Position numbers and translations under genes: made by a program
The notes under the pieces: model-generated
What the model was told of the DNA's origin: nothing
What the model saw: only the letters and a program-made list of their open reading frames with translations
Database searches by the model: none
Shown: piece by piece, positions 11,801 through 23,519 of the stretch
How the letters are laid out: every line of letters begins with the position of its first letter
Numbering within the stretch: position 1 is the first letter of the stretch
Origin: Glandiceps talaboti
Taxonomy: Eukaryota > Hemichordata > Enteropneusta > Spengelidae
DNA: 64,000 bases
Direction of reading: 5' to 3'
Assembly (NCBI RefSeq): GCF_964340395.1
Contig: NC_135549.1
Coordinates: forward strand, 930,501 to 994,500

Positions 11801-12174
11801 GGTTGGGACACCAAGTTTGTATCAACTTAGAAACTATAACCTCATAGACTGAGATGATAGCATCCCAGAGATGGGTCAAGAGATCCTAAACGTTTGGAAT
11901 TCTTATTACCCAAATATTTTCATTTGATTTCTTTGCCAACACCATGACTGTTGCTTCATGCTGTACACATACATTACTGTAGGTTTTGTGTGCAAACAAG
12001 CCAACCTTCTTGTTCTATTTTCACCCTCTAGCATGAGGTACTGAGAATTAACGTTCCTGTGTTTTCATTTTGACTTTCACACATTGACAAGTAATTGACA
12101 AATAATGTATACAATATGTAATTCTACATAATATAAATGTTACCGGTATAATGTTTCATGTTATTTTTTGACAG

Positions 12175-12288
12175 GACGTGAGAGGTTGTGATGCTGTAAA
12201 TGGATGTATGCAATGTCTAGCTGTGGAATACCCAAGTGTTAAATTTTGTGCAATCAAGTCATCGGAAACTCCACTTAGTGGCAAGTTT
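12175..12288 (+). CDS. PDCL: Phosducin-like protein (PDCL/PhLP1), internal exon (third from last)
   Basis: This 38-codon exon is bordered by TTTTTTGACAG and GTAAGT, phase 0 on both sides. It reads DVRGCDAVNGCMQC, LAVEYPSVKFCAIKSS and ETPLSGKF, which closely follows phosducin-family proteins (the GC-ALN-C-LAAEYP-VKFCKIKAS region). It forms the start of the C-terminal thioredoxin-like fold. Known family role: PhLP1 is a cytosolic co-chaperone that works with the CCT/TRiC chaperonin to fold G-protein beta subunits and assemble the beta-gamma dimer. No CXXC redox motif is present, as expected, since phosducin-like thioredoxin folds are not oxidoreductases. I found no preceding exon in 1-12174, so the N-terminal half is probably upstream of the window. 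Ortholog choice (PDCL over phosducin, PDCL2 or PDCL3) rests mainly on the last exon. Confidence 0.93.
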
Positions 12289-12911
12289 GTAAGTCAAGCT
12301 TTCTCTATACTTTATATAAGATAGAAAATGATATTGTTTACCATAGTATGTGAGATGACATGTTAGGACATATATTTCTTCATTCAACTAAGTAAAATGT
12401 GAATGACGTATGGGGCTTTGTCATTATAAGTAGAAGAGGAGTGTTGACAAAATCATGCTTTCTGGCAGAATGAAGACAGATTTCAGAGAATAATATACTT
12501 ATTCTTGCACAAGTATAATTTAAGAGAGAGAAATAATGGCAAGTGTGAATGTTTTAACCCAAGGTCTGAGCGCCGTACAACCAAGTATTAACTAGTATGT
12601 ATAGATCTATGCATGTCATAGAACAACCAGTGTATAAATCCCATATTTCACCTTGGTTTACATGTGGTATAAATTCAACACAAAATTCATTCACTGAACA
12701 TGTGTTAAAATTTCAAAAGAAAGAATTGCTGACAAGGGAAACAAATAGAGAATATTTATGGCCCAAGGTGTATTCTACTTAATTTATTCATGTAATAAGT
12801 CTTTGCTAAATGCCTTTTCTTCTAAAACTGCATAAATCATTGTAAATGTTGAGATTTATCATACTTTAGCCTTATGAATACTAATAAGATGCTCTTGGTA
12901 TATCTCTGACT

Positions 12912-12930
12912 CCACTAAGTGGAGTTTCCG

Positions 12931-12932
<2 letters not shown>
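12912..12932 (-). repeat. Exact inverted copy of 21 bp of the upstream PDCL exon
   Basis: Positions 12912-12932 are the exact reverse complement of exon bases 12261-12281, the part encoding SETPLSG just before the splice donor. The match stops abruptly on both sides, and the (TA)n tract begins within its last two bases. It does not look like an exon itself: the flanking splice sites are not copied. Confidence 0.92.
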
Positions 12933-13178
<246 letters not shown>

Positions 13179-13207
13179 TTTTTGGTAGTACTGGAAGTCA
13201 TTCTTGG

Positions 13208-13248
13208 TTGTAACTCGGAGTTTCACACATTGTGCGATCATCAGACAA
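13208..13248 (-). ncRNA. Hammerhead-ribozyme-like motif (possible remnant of a Penelope-like or other retroelement)
   Basis: On the minus strand the sequence contains both conserved hammerhead core boxes, CTGATGA (13244-13238) and GAAA. Hand folding gives stem I UUGU/ACAA (4 bp) and stem II CGCA/UGUG (4 pairs, one G-U) with a CAA loop. Stem III is ACU/GU-type with A-U, C-G and U-A pairs, a CCG triloop and a GUU cleavage triplet. The weak point is a U-U mismatch at the base of stem II, where a G-C pair is usual. Small hammerheads with very short stem III are known from Penelope-like retroelements; I see no PLE protein here, so this would be a solo remnant. The fold is by eye only. Confidence 0.42.
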
Positions 13249-13539
13249 TATATTATGTATATCATTTTTCCTCAAGGATTAATACATGTATATCAATATG
13301 TCATCACTTTGTATGAAATCAACAGAATAAGTCCACTTTAACAGCCTGTGTTTTTGACAGGATCTCATCATTTATCATGGCAGAGTAATCTATATTATGG
13401 ATAACTATAGAGTCATGCTATAATCTGACATCAGGTCATACCTGTACTCACAATTTCAGTGTATTTGTCAACACACTGCAAAGTGTACATACATGCAATG
13501 ACACTGGTTGGTGAGTTGGATGCAGTTAAATGTACATAC

Positions 13540-14412
13540 AGTGCATGGTAAAACTAATACACCAATCCTGACCCACCTAAGTTAGTACCTAAATAAAACT
13601 AATACATCAATCCTGGCCCACCTAATAAGTTAGTGCATAGAGTAAAACTAATGTACCAATCCTGGCCTACCTCAGTACGTAGTAAAAATGTACCAATCCT
13701 GGCCCACCTCAGTACATAGTAAAACTAATGTACCAATCCTGGCCCACCTCAGTACGTAGTAAAACTAATGTACCAATCCTGGCCCACCTCAGTACATAGT
13801 AAAACTAATGTACCAATCCTGGCCCACCTCAGTACATAGTAAAACTACTGTAGCAATCCTGGCCCACCTCAGTACATAGTAAAACTAATGTACCAATTCT
13901 GGCCCACCTCAGTACATAGTAAAACTAATGTATCAATCCTGGCCCACCTCAGTACATAGTAAAACTAATGTATCAATCCTGGCCCACCTCAGTACATAGT
14001 AAAACTAATGTACCAATCCTGGCCCACCTCAGTACATAGTAAAACTAATGTACCAATCCTGGCCCACCTCAGGACATAGTAAAACTAATGTACCAATCCT
14101 GGCCTACATCATTACATAGTAAAACTAATGTAGCAATTCTGGCCCACCTCAGTACATAGTAAAACTAATACCAATCCTGGCCCACCTCAGGACATAGTAA
14201 AACTAATGTAGCAATCCTGGCCCACCTCAGTACATAGTAAAACTAATGTACCAATTCTTGCCCACCTCAGGACATAGTAAAACTAATGTACCAATTCTGG
14301 CCCACCTCAGTACATAGTAAAACTAATGTACCAATTCTGGCCCACCTCAGTACATAGTAAAACTAATGTAGCAACCCTGGCCTACCTCAGTACATAGTAA
14401 AACTAATGCACT
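13540..14412 (+). repeat. 40-bp minisatellite, about 20 copies
   Basis: Unit is AGTACATAGTAAAACTAATG followed by TACCAATCCTGGCCCACCTC. The first copies (13540-13690) are irregular and the middle ones nearly identical, with scattered substitutions such as AGGACATAG and GTAGCAAT. Lies inside the PDCL intron. Confidence 0.97.
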
Positions 14413-14802
14413 AGTCATGGCCAAAGTCAATATATAACAGAACTCACAATAATGTAGAAATCCTGGCCAACACCTTACTGGTCTGTCATGTTGTCAGATG
14501 TTTCTGAAAATTTCAGGAAGGCAAATGAGTTGTCCATTAGACATCACTAGATGCATGGCTTGAATGATTTGATATACTGAATATTCCACATTCTTTGAAA
14601 ACAAGAATGATATGATAGATATTTGGCATAGCAATCACCCAAGGGAAGGCCAACATAAAAGATATAAAATTTATTCTTGTATGTTGTAAGAGTACACATT
14701 CAGAACTCTCCCTACAATGAACTTTAAAAGAGCGAGCAGACTTGACCTTGACTTTCAACATTTTGTATCAAAAGAATGCCATTTCTTGCTGATTTTGGAG
14801 AC

Positions 14803-14853
14803 TATATATGATAACAAATGTAGAGTATTACTCTATATTTGTTATCATATATA
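14803..14853. repeat. 51-bp near-perfect palindrome
   Basis: Arms 14803-14827 and 14829-14853 are reverse complements with a single mismatch and a 1-nt centre (core GAGTATTACTC). It lies in the PDCL intron and would extrude as a hairpin or cruciform. It could be a tiny foldback element; no flanking duplication is evident. Confidence 0.9.
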
Positions 14854-15950
14854 CTTAAAGTATTTCCTAATGATCCATTACGTTTATCTGTTTGACCCCA
14901 TGACCCTTGACCTCCAAGGTCAAATTTGACATCATTAGACCTCATATCCAGATAAATTGTACCTTTCTTTACTGAAATACTTGTTTTTGTTTGTTGTTTC
15001 ATGTACAATCATGTGTTTCTGTATTCATACTAGATGTATGACTGCATATATGAACATAATCTTGAGATAGTATGTGTTGTATAAAAGTATTAAAAGATAT
15101 TTTAAAATGATGAATAATTATCATTAACCCAATATTGAAATTGTATTGAACCTGTGTCAAAATGGTCTGTGTTTTAAAAGCTATGATTTATTGTTGGTAT
15201 TAAGATTTGAAGAGTAAAGGCAATCATTGATTCTCACAAAAAACAAAGTAACCATTGTGTACATAATAGAGTCAGTGACAACAGTTGGCATAATTGGCAG
15301 TTGTGATTTTTAATGGCCAATTCATGCATGTATGATTTCCCTAGTGTTCTGTAAAGAAAGATAAACGTCAAATCCTCTAATGGAGGGCAGCGTTAAAGTG
15401 AATTTTATTGCTCACTTTCCCCTGATGGTTTTTAAATCCAATATTTCCATTCACATTATCTTGGTTTAAGAGATATTAGCTCAAAGTAGTTCAGCGGTCG
15501 CCACTTTTTGATTCCAAAAGTAAGAAATTTCTACAGCACTTAAAATACAATCCATAAATTTTTCCTCTTTTGATCATTAATAATGGCGTAAAATGAATGT
15601 AAACCAAATTTACTGATTCCTACTAATTGCTTTGAGTTATCTGTATAGAAGACCTCTATGTACCTCTCCATCAATTGCTTAATGCCTGAAATATAGTGTG
15701 AGGGGGAAAGTTTAACAAATCTATTAGTTGCCAATTCCTCTAAAGATATTTTCAATGTCTTTCATACAAGTACTATATAATATTTTATTGGAAGGAAATT
15801 TCTCATTGTTTGAACTTCCTTTTCTCAATTGTCCATACTTTTTTTTTATATAATGCAGGTAATTATGCAAGCGTAGGTAATTCTAGTCTAGACTTGTATT
15901 TTTGTAAAACATTGTATTAGTAAAAATGGAATGGGAATGCCACTGTAGGA
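14854..15950. other. Intronic stretch with no recognisable gene
   Basis: Contains a TGACC-rich patch at 14893-14935 (CCTTGACCTCCAAGGTCAAA, an inverted pair of AGGTCA half-sites). Otherwise I see nothing recognisable. Confidence 0.5.
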
Positions 15951-15952
15951 AG

Positions 15953-16253
15953 TAAAGCTATTTTCATAAACTTTGGGTTCTGGAGAGTCATTTCATGATT
16001 TTACATCACTTACATTACATGCAATTGCTGAGAAATACTGAGTTGACACTTGTTTTCCTGTTCATTGCCTAGTGGAGTTCCTTGCCAGGGACACGCATTG
16101 CCTCATGGGAATCAGCAGACATGCATTATGTAATATCAGAATATGAAAGTTCATGACTCCTAAGTGCTTCAGATAATCGCACCGTGCCTAATGTTAATGG
16201 TATAAAATCGTGAAATGACTCTCCAAAACTCAAAGTTTACAGAAATGCTATTA
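15953..16253. mobile_element. MITE-like element of about 300 bp with about 50-bp terminal inverted repeats
   Basis: The left end 15953-16003 and right end 16203-16253 are imperfect reverse complements (about 45 of 51 positions). They share GGAGAGTCATTTCA and AAACTTTG blocks. About 200 bp of non-coding sequence lies between. Size and structure fit a non-autonomous DNA transposon. Both ends begin with TAA, which would allow a TA or TAA target duplication, but superfamily and borders are not settled. Confidence 0.75.
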
Positions 16254-17060
16254 TTTCATATAGTAGTAATTATGTTCAAAAATGGTTTGAATCATTGACT
16301 AGGTTTCCATCTGAGCAGCCTTTTTCAAGAAGTTATTTCATGTTTCATTCCTGTTTGATAATTGGACAACTTCATGTTGTTTTGTTAGAAGATACAGAGG
16401 TTCATAGTCAAATTAAAGATTGATGTTTTTGCACAATGTCTATTTAGAATGTACACGTGCAAATTGTACATGACGTATTATAACAATTGTCTTGTTTTTA
16501 TTGAGTTACTATCTTTAAAGAGTGACAACTGAGTGATAAAGGTGGATGACTTCAAACATTAGTCATCCAGCAGAACGTGGCTTGATAGCAAACACTCCTA
16601 ATCTTTACATGAGACCACACAAGAAACTTGTATCAAAATAAATGAACCATGTGATAACTTTGTGTGTTTGCCATCCTATTCAATCTCATGTGATTTCCTG
16701 TAAAATATAGATGGTTATAGTGTGTCAAGGGTTATGACAAAAAGTGTAGGAACAATCAAAGTTCTTGTAGAAGTCAGGGTAACAAAAACTTTGAATAAAG
16801 TTAGGTACATGTGGAGTACACATGTGGTAAATTATCTACAAATTCTAAAGTGCTTGCAATATAATATCAGAAGACATAATTTTCATGATGTTACTGAAAT
16901 ATGAAACATTAACAAACCGATTTCCTGATCTAGCAATACAAGTGAACAATAATCGGCAACAAGAAAAGCAAAAATTTCATTTTGTTGTCTATTTCCCGTA
17001 TATTGCATATTTCAGATGTGTTTAACATACCAGATGCCATATGCCATAGCTCTGGTTAGG
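16254..17060. other. Intronic stretch with no recognisable gene
   Basis: AT-rich intron sequence between the MITE-like element and the 59-bp array. No exon or RNA gene seen. Confidence 0.5.
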
Positions 17061-17066
17061 TAATTT

Positions 17067-18965
17067 ATGCTTATGCATATTTAGTATGGGTACCAAATAA
17101 CCTAATGCCCAGCCTTGGTCTGATAATACTGGGTTATATTTGGTATGGGTACCAAATAACCTAATGCCCAGCTTTGCACTGATAATACTAGGTTATATTT
17201 GGTATGGGTACCAAATAACCTAATGCCCAGCTTTGCACTGATAATACTAGGTTATATTTGGTATGGGTACCAAATAACCTAATGCCCAGCCTTGCCCTGT
17301 CTGATAATACTGGGTTATATTTGGTATGGGTACCAAATAACCTAATGCCCAGCTTTGCACTGATAATACTAGGTTATATTTGGTATGGGTACCAAATAAC
17401 CTAATGCCCAGCTTTGCACTGATAATACTAGGTTATATTTGGTGTGGGTACCAAATAACCTAATGCCCAGCTTTGCACTGATAATACTAGGTTATATTTG
17501 GTGTGGGTACCAAATAACCTAATGCCCAGCTTTGCACTGATAAGGTTATATTTGGTATGGGTACCAAATAACCTAATGCCCAGCTTTGCACTGATAATAC
17601 TAGGTTATATTTGGTGTGGGTACCAAATAACCTAATGCCCAGCTTTGCACTGATAATACTAGGTTATATTTGGTGTGGGTACCAAATAACCTAATGCCCA
17701 GCTTTGCACTGATAATACTAGGTTATATTTGGTATGGGTACCAAATAACCTAATGCCCAGCTTTGCACTGATAATACTAGGTTATATTTGGTGTGGGTAC
17801 CAAATAACCTAATGCCCAGCTTTGCACTGATAATACTAGGTTATATTTGGTATGGGTACCAAATAACCTAATGCCCAGCCTTGCCCTGTCTGATAATACT
17901 GGGTTATATTTGGTATGGGTACCAGATAACCTAATGCCCAGCTTTGCACTGATAAGGTTATATTTGGTATGGGTACCAAATAACCTAATGCCCAGCTTTG
18001 CACTGATAATACTAGGTTATATTTGGTGTGGGTACCAAATAACCTAATGCCCAGCTTTGCACTGATAATACTAGGTTATATTTGGTGTGGGTACCAAATA
18101 ACCTAATGCCCAGCTTTGCACTGATAATACTAGGTTATATTTGGTATGGGTACCAAATAACCTAATGCCCAGCTTTGCACTGATAATACTAGGTTATATT
18201 TGGTGTGGGTACCAAATAACCTAATGCCCAGCTTTGCACTGATAATACTAGGTTATATTTGGTATGGGTACCAAATAACCTAATGCCCAGCCTTGCCCTG
18301 TCTGATAATACTGGGTTATATTTGGTATGGGTACCAGATAACCTAATGCCCAGCTTTGCACTGATAATACTAAGGTTATATTTGGTATGGGTACCAGATA
18401 ACCTAATGCCCAGCTTTGCACTGATAATACTAGGTTATATTTGGTATGGGTACCAGATAACCTAATGCCCAGCTTTGCACTGATAATACTAGGTTATATT
18501 TGGTGTGGGTACCAAATAACCTAATGCCCAGCTTTGCACTGATAATACTAGGTTATATTTGGTGTGGGTACCAAATAACCTAATGCCCAGCTTTGCACTG
18601 ATAATACTAGGTTATATTTGGTATGTGTACCAAATAACCTAATGCCCAGCTTTGCACTGATAATACTAGGTTATATTTGGTATGGGTACCAAATAACCTA
18701 ATGCCCAGCTTTGCACTGATAATACTAGGTTATATTTGGTGTGGGTACCAAATAACCTAATGCCCAGCTTTGCACTGATAATACTAGGTTATATTTGGTA
18801 TGGGTACCAGATAACCTAATGCCCAGCTTTGCACTGATAATACTAGGTTATATTTGGTATGGGTACGAAATAACATAATGCCCAGCCTTGCCCTGTCTGA
18901 TAATACTGGGTTATGCTTGGTATGGGTACCAGTTAAACCTAATGCACAGCCTAAGTCTGATACCA
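17067..18965 (+). repeat. 59-bp minisatellite, about 32 copies, with higher-order structure
   Basis: The unit runs GCCCAGCTTTGCACTGATAA, TACTAGGTTATATTTGGTAT and GGGTACCAAATAACCTAAT. Within each unit GGTTA-TA-TTTGGTA pairs with TACCAAATAACC, a hairpin with a 2-nt bulge. A distinct subtype (CCTTGCCCTGTCTGATAATA) appears at about 17290, 17876, 18295 and 18889, and a shortened GATAAGGTTA subtype at about 17538 and 17952. These recur about 415 bp apart, so blocks of seven units were duplicated together. Short open frames repeating VWVPNNLMPSFAL are translations of the array and are not called genes. Confidence 0.96.
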
Positions 18966-19104
18966 GAAAGCCTAATTGTAATTACTGAAGGCTCCCTTAG
19001 GTTGGGTATGCTTATTGCATCCACCTTTGAACTAAAGAATATCATGGCAATCCATGGATACCTTCTGTGTCAGTGTAAATTAACTTTCATTTTGTTGTTT
19101 ACAG

Positions 19105-19229
19105 ACTGCACAAGGACTTCCAGCTCTTTTAGTGTACAAACAAGGAACTCTTATTGCCAACTTTGTTAGGATATCTGATCAACTGGGAGATGACTTCTTT
19201 GCAGGAGACCTGGAACATTTCCTACAGGA
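19105..19229 (+). CDS. PDCL: Phosducin-like protein (PDCL/PhLP1), second-last coding exon
   Basis: A 125-bp exon between TTGTTGTTTACAG and GTAAGT, entered in phase 0 and left after two bases of a codon. It encodes TAQGLPALLVYKQGTLIANF and VRISDQLGDDFFAGDLEHFL-QE. The LPALLVYK-G-LI-NFV core strand and the QLGDDFFA-DLE-FLQE helix are hallmark segments of the phosducin family's thioredoxin-like domain, which docks on the G-beta subunit. It joins in frame to exon 12175-12288 and to exon 30249-30345. The LPALLVY and NFVR-SDQLGDDFF wording is nearer PDCL than retinal phosducin. Confidence 0.95.
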
Positions 19230-20382
19230 GTAAGTACACCTACTTTTATTGCCATCCACCATTCTAATCATAACATTCTTATAACAATTTATTGATTTAC
19301 TGAAAAGCCTGCTTCAGCAAGTCCATCTAAATAGATATAGCATGAACAGTGTTAATAAAAGCAATGTTTGTGTGCAGTGACCAATATGCCTCTAAGTCTA
19401 AGTCAATTCATGTACATACATGTAATTTCTGTTGACACACCACAAGTTGGTGTTCCCTATTTCTTACTGTGTGGTAACTGGCAAGAAAACCTAGTTTTCA
19501 TCATCTGACTGGCTAATAAAGATGTTTTCCTCTATTAGAGGGCACACTGACAGTGACTAAACTAGAACATGCACTATAAAAGGGAGACCAGCTTAATAGT
19601 GGGTGACATTGTCTTATTTAAATCAGAACATTGAGATTAAGCCAGTTGGGATCAAGTCATTGTTGTCATAACATCCATAATGAACCTATTGGATAAAATG
19701 CAACCATTCATAATTATAATTTATATTGTCATATACATGTACATGGTATTTTCATTTTTCTAAACTAGATTCTAACAGCATAGTAATGCTCTTTGCTAGA
19801 CAATTATTACATTACAATCATTGCTTTCTATTTTCATACTTTATCATATTGTAATGATAGCAGTGATTGATATTAATAATCATAATAATAATGGCATATT
19901 TATGACATAAACCACAGGAATAGTCAGATTTGAATGACTGAGGTTCAATACATTACCTAGAGTTATTTATGTCAACAATACTAATGAGCAAAATGATTGC
20001 AAAGGAAACTGTCATTATATAGCGTGACGATTCATATAATATAGTCTGACTAAAAAGTAATAGTCATGAAGAACTTGAAATGAAGTATACTCAACTAATT
20101 ATGAATATAGATATTAAAATGACATTTTATAGCATATCAAAATTCAATATAACTATACATTTATTGTAGCATTGAAATCCAGGGTTGTGTTACAGTTTGT
20201 ATAAACTGTTATAGATTGTGCACATAACAGAATATGAGATTTACGTAATTCAAGTTTGTTGAATCTGTTGATGGCCATACTTGTTAGTATTACTGTGTAA
20301 CGTCATGGTGTATAAATTTAAAAGAATAGCATCTGAGTTCCCAACATATCTTTCCATCTTTCAACATCAAAATTGAACAGGA

Positions 20383-20825
20383 GATAGGCCCTCTCATATG
20401 AACACATCATAGTAAACTAATTTTCTATTAATTCCAATGAGAAGACCACAGGTAGGCCCTCTCATGAACACATCATAGTTAACTTTCTATTCATTCCAAT
20501 GACACCTCAGATAGGCCCTCTCATATGAACACATCATAGTAAACTAATTTTCTATTAATTCCGATGAGAAGACCACAGATAGGCCCTCTCATATGAACAC
20601 ATCATAGTAAACTAATTTTCTATTAATTCCAATGAGAAGACCATAGGTAGGCCCTATCATATGAACACATCATAGTAAACTTTCTATTCATTCCAATGAG
20701 ACCTCAGATAGGCCCTCTCATATGAACACATCATAGTAAACTAATTTTCTATTCATTCCAATGAGAAGACCACAGGTAGGCCCTCTCATATGAACACATC
20801 ATAGTTAACTTTCTATTCATTCCCT
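20383..20825 (+). repeat. Minisatellite of about 55-68 bp, about 7 copies
   Basis: Units contain ATAGGCCCTCTCATATGAAC, ACATCATAGTAAACTAA and TTTTCTATTAATTCCAATGA. Some units lack the CTAATTT segment or the AGAAGACCACAG segment, giving long and short forms. Confidence 0.93.
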
Positions 20826-21870
20826 TGCATTGTGCACATTTTCAACCTGTCAATCTGTCAATGTCAAGTATAGCCATGGATGGACAGTGTAATGATGATC
20901 TTTAGATAACTGATCACGGCATCACCCTTGCATTGTGTACATACATTTCCACCAAATACCTCATCATTGCTACAGTACACTCAGTAAACCAACTAGAAAA
21001 TGTGAAAGTTACCAACTAGTTTATAGCAGATATACATGTATCGAACCTTTGCTGAAGATATTTACCCAGCTGTTTGTCTAGTACATATAGCTCAATATAG
21101 GTGCCATCAGTAAGGATAATAGGAAGAAACATAATTGATAAGAGCTTTAGGCAGACATTGAAGGTGTCACTTTGCCACTTGCAATTCTTAGTCCTATCAA
21201 TATGACATGTGTGTTGTCTCTGTCGACTGTCCATGAAGACATTATACACATTAGGTCCATCTTATATATATATATATTTAAATTATGGCCATCTAACCAA
21301 GTAAAGTAAATTCTTCCACACGACTTTGAATAGGTCTTATAAAAATCCTAATGCATGATGATTTTGATGGCTTTGTGGAGGGGAAAAAAAGAGCTGAATA
21401 GATAAATCAATCAGCAGATGCCCAGTACTGCAATCACTGCAGTCAATTATAAGCCATTTCAAAGAGATGTGAAGTTGAAGATATAGTTTTAGGTCTTAAA
21501 TATTAATACATAGAAGCTGATGACCAGAATCAGCTGCTGTGAAACCTATTGGACTCTTCAATTATGAATGACTTCATAGGTATACAATACTTTACTGGGT
21601 TCACATCATGACATCCATTTTCTATCGTGTCATTTTTGAAGTGTATGATAAAAGTATAAAAACAGTAAATTTGAACAAGAGAATAATGAAATTTGCATAT
21701 TTGTTTCCATGGAATAAATCTGTTTCAGTCTCAATGGTAACTGCAGGTTATTATTATAGAAGTGTATTTTAGAGTTGGCTTTTATGTAATTGTATTAAAT
21801 TGTTTATAAAGTTTTGTGTTATACTGCTTAAAGTTTCTGTCTTTAAGAGCTTACTATAATTTTATTTCTC

Positions 21871-21880
21871 CCCCCCCCCT
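21871..21880 (+). repeat. Poly-C tract
   Basis: A run of about ten C inside a pyrimidine-rich patch (21868-21897). It precedes no open frame and I do not read it as a splice acceptor. Confidence 0.8.
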
Positions 21881-22204
21881 TCTCTCCTCCCTTCCTTAGT
21901 GCCCCTCTTGGATGAATCAATGCAGTTCTGATTATGATTCAAAGATCATAGGTGCAGTTGATAATTCACAAATTCAGTTTCAGCTGTGATATATTAAGCC
22001 CTTTGTCATTGAGTAATGTATATGTCACCATACAACATTCAAATTTGTATTTTTAGGCTATTGTCATAATGTCCAGTTTAGTACAGATGTGGTTTAGTTG
22101 TCTTTCTAATAAATGTTATCACCCTGAAAGAGATGTTTGTTTAATACCAGCTACATTTAACATAACAATACAAAATCACACCAGTGGAACATGTATGTCA
22201 GCAA

Positions 22205-23060
22205 AAACCTGCAGTTTTACAATACAAGTATACTACTTGTATACCAGTTACATAGTGTGCTTTTCATGTTTCAGTTTTACAATACAGTGATTGTATTCTA
22301 GATTTACAGTACACAGTTACTGTATTGTTTGTATTCCAGTTTTACAGTATACTGCATGTATTCCAGTTTTATAGTATACTGCATGTATACCAGTTTTATA
22401 GTATACTGCATGTATACCAGTTTGTTTACAGTATACTGCATGTATTCTAGTTTTACAGTATACTGTTTATATTCCAGTTTGTTTATTTGTAGTATACTGC
22501 TTGTATTCTGATGTTAAAATATACTGCTTGTATTCCAGTTTGTTTGCATATATTCTGGTTTTACAGCATACTGTGTGTATTCTGGTTTTACAGCATACAT
22601 ACTGTGTATTTCAGTTATACAGTATAATGTATGTATTTCAGTTTTACAGTGTACTGTGTGTATTCTGGTTTTACAGCATACTGTGTGTATTCTGCATACT
22701 TTATGTATTCTGGTTTTACAGCATACTGTGTGTATTTCAGTTTTACAGCATAATGTATGTATTTCAGTTTTACAGTGTAGTGTGTATATTTCAGTTTTAC
22801 ACTATACTGTGTGTATTCTGGTTTTACAGCTTACTGTGTATATTCTGCATACTTTATGTATTCTGGTTTTACAGCATACTGTGTGTATTTCAGTTTTACA
22901 GTGTAGGGTGTCACTGTATTTCAGTTGTACAATATACTGTGTGTATTCTGGTTTTAAAGTATACTGTGTGTATTCTGGTTTCACAGCACATACTGTGCGT
23001 ATTTCAGTTTTACTGCATACTGTATTTATTTCAGTTTTACAGCATACTGCATGTATTCTA
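22205..23060 (+). repeat. Degenerate 27-bp minisatellite, about 30 units, each resembling a 3' splice site
   Basis: The basic unit is TGTATTC(C/T)(A/G)GTTTTACAG followed by (C/T)ATACTGNN. Units vary by substitution and small indels. As 27 is a multiple of three, long open frames appear (for example 22501-23061, repeating a 9-residue YSVLCVFWF-like pattern). They have no domain, are replaced by other frames wherever an indel occurs, and are not genes. Each unit presents a pyrimidine-rich stretch followed by ACAG, the form of an intron 3' end. Confidence 0.92.
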
Positions 23061-23519
23061 GTTTTCCCAGTCACATAGTCCAAAATAAAACACTTGTTTC
23101 AAATATCATTTGTTGGCAATATTGCATACTAGATTGTTATTTCATGCATCTTGGTTGTGTTGTTATGACACATTTCAATCTTTTCAGTTCATACACTGTT
23201 ATTCCGTTGCGACACATGTACCGTCATCTGTCATTGACATCTATATCCATTGAGACAACAGTCACGCTAGCTGCTTACACTTGTTGATCACATAACTAGG
23301 GTTAGACAAACAGACTGTTAAAAAATCCCATTTTAATCCTTGGGGACAGTATGGATGTCACTTGCTTGCTTAGCTATGTAACACACATATGTTGTTTGTC
23401 TTCTTTTCATCTGTCACTGTCAACTAATCTACAATACCTTGTAATACTTTTATCTCTTCTTGTCAGCCTGTCCCAAATGGTTCTTGACAAAGATGGTTTT
23501 GCACCATTAACAGCTATTA

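Noticed and set aside
17847-18465. Short open frames repeating VWVPNNLMPSFAL
   Set aside because: Translation of the 59-bp array (not a multiple of three); open only in patches.
22501-23083. 186- and 167-codon overlapping open frames
   Set aside because: They arise because the 27-bp repeat unit is a multiple of three; frames switch at indels and encode only the repeat.
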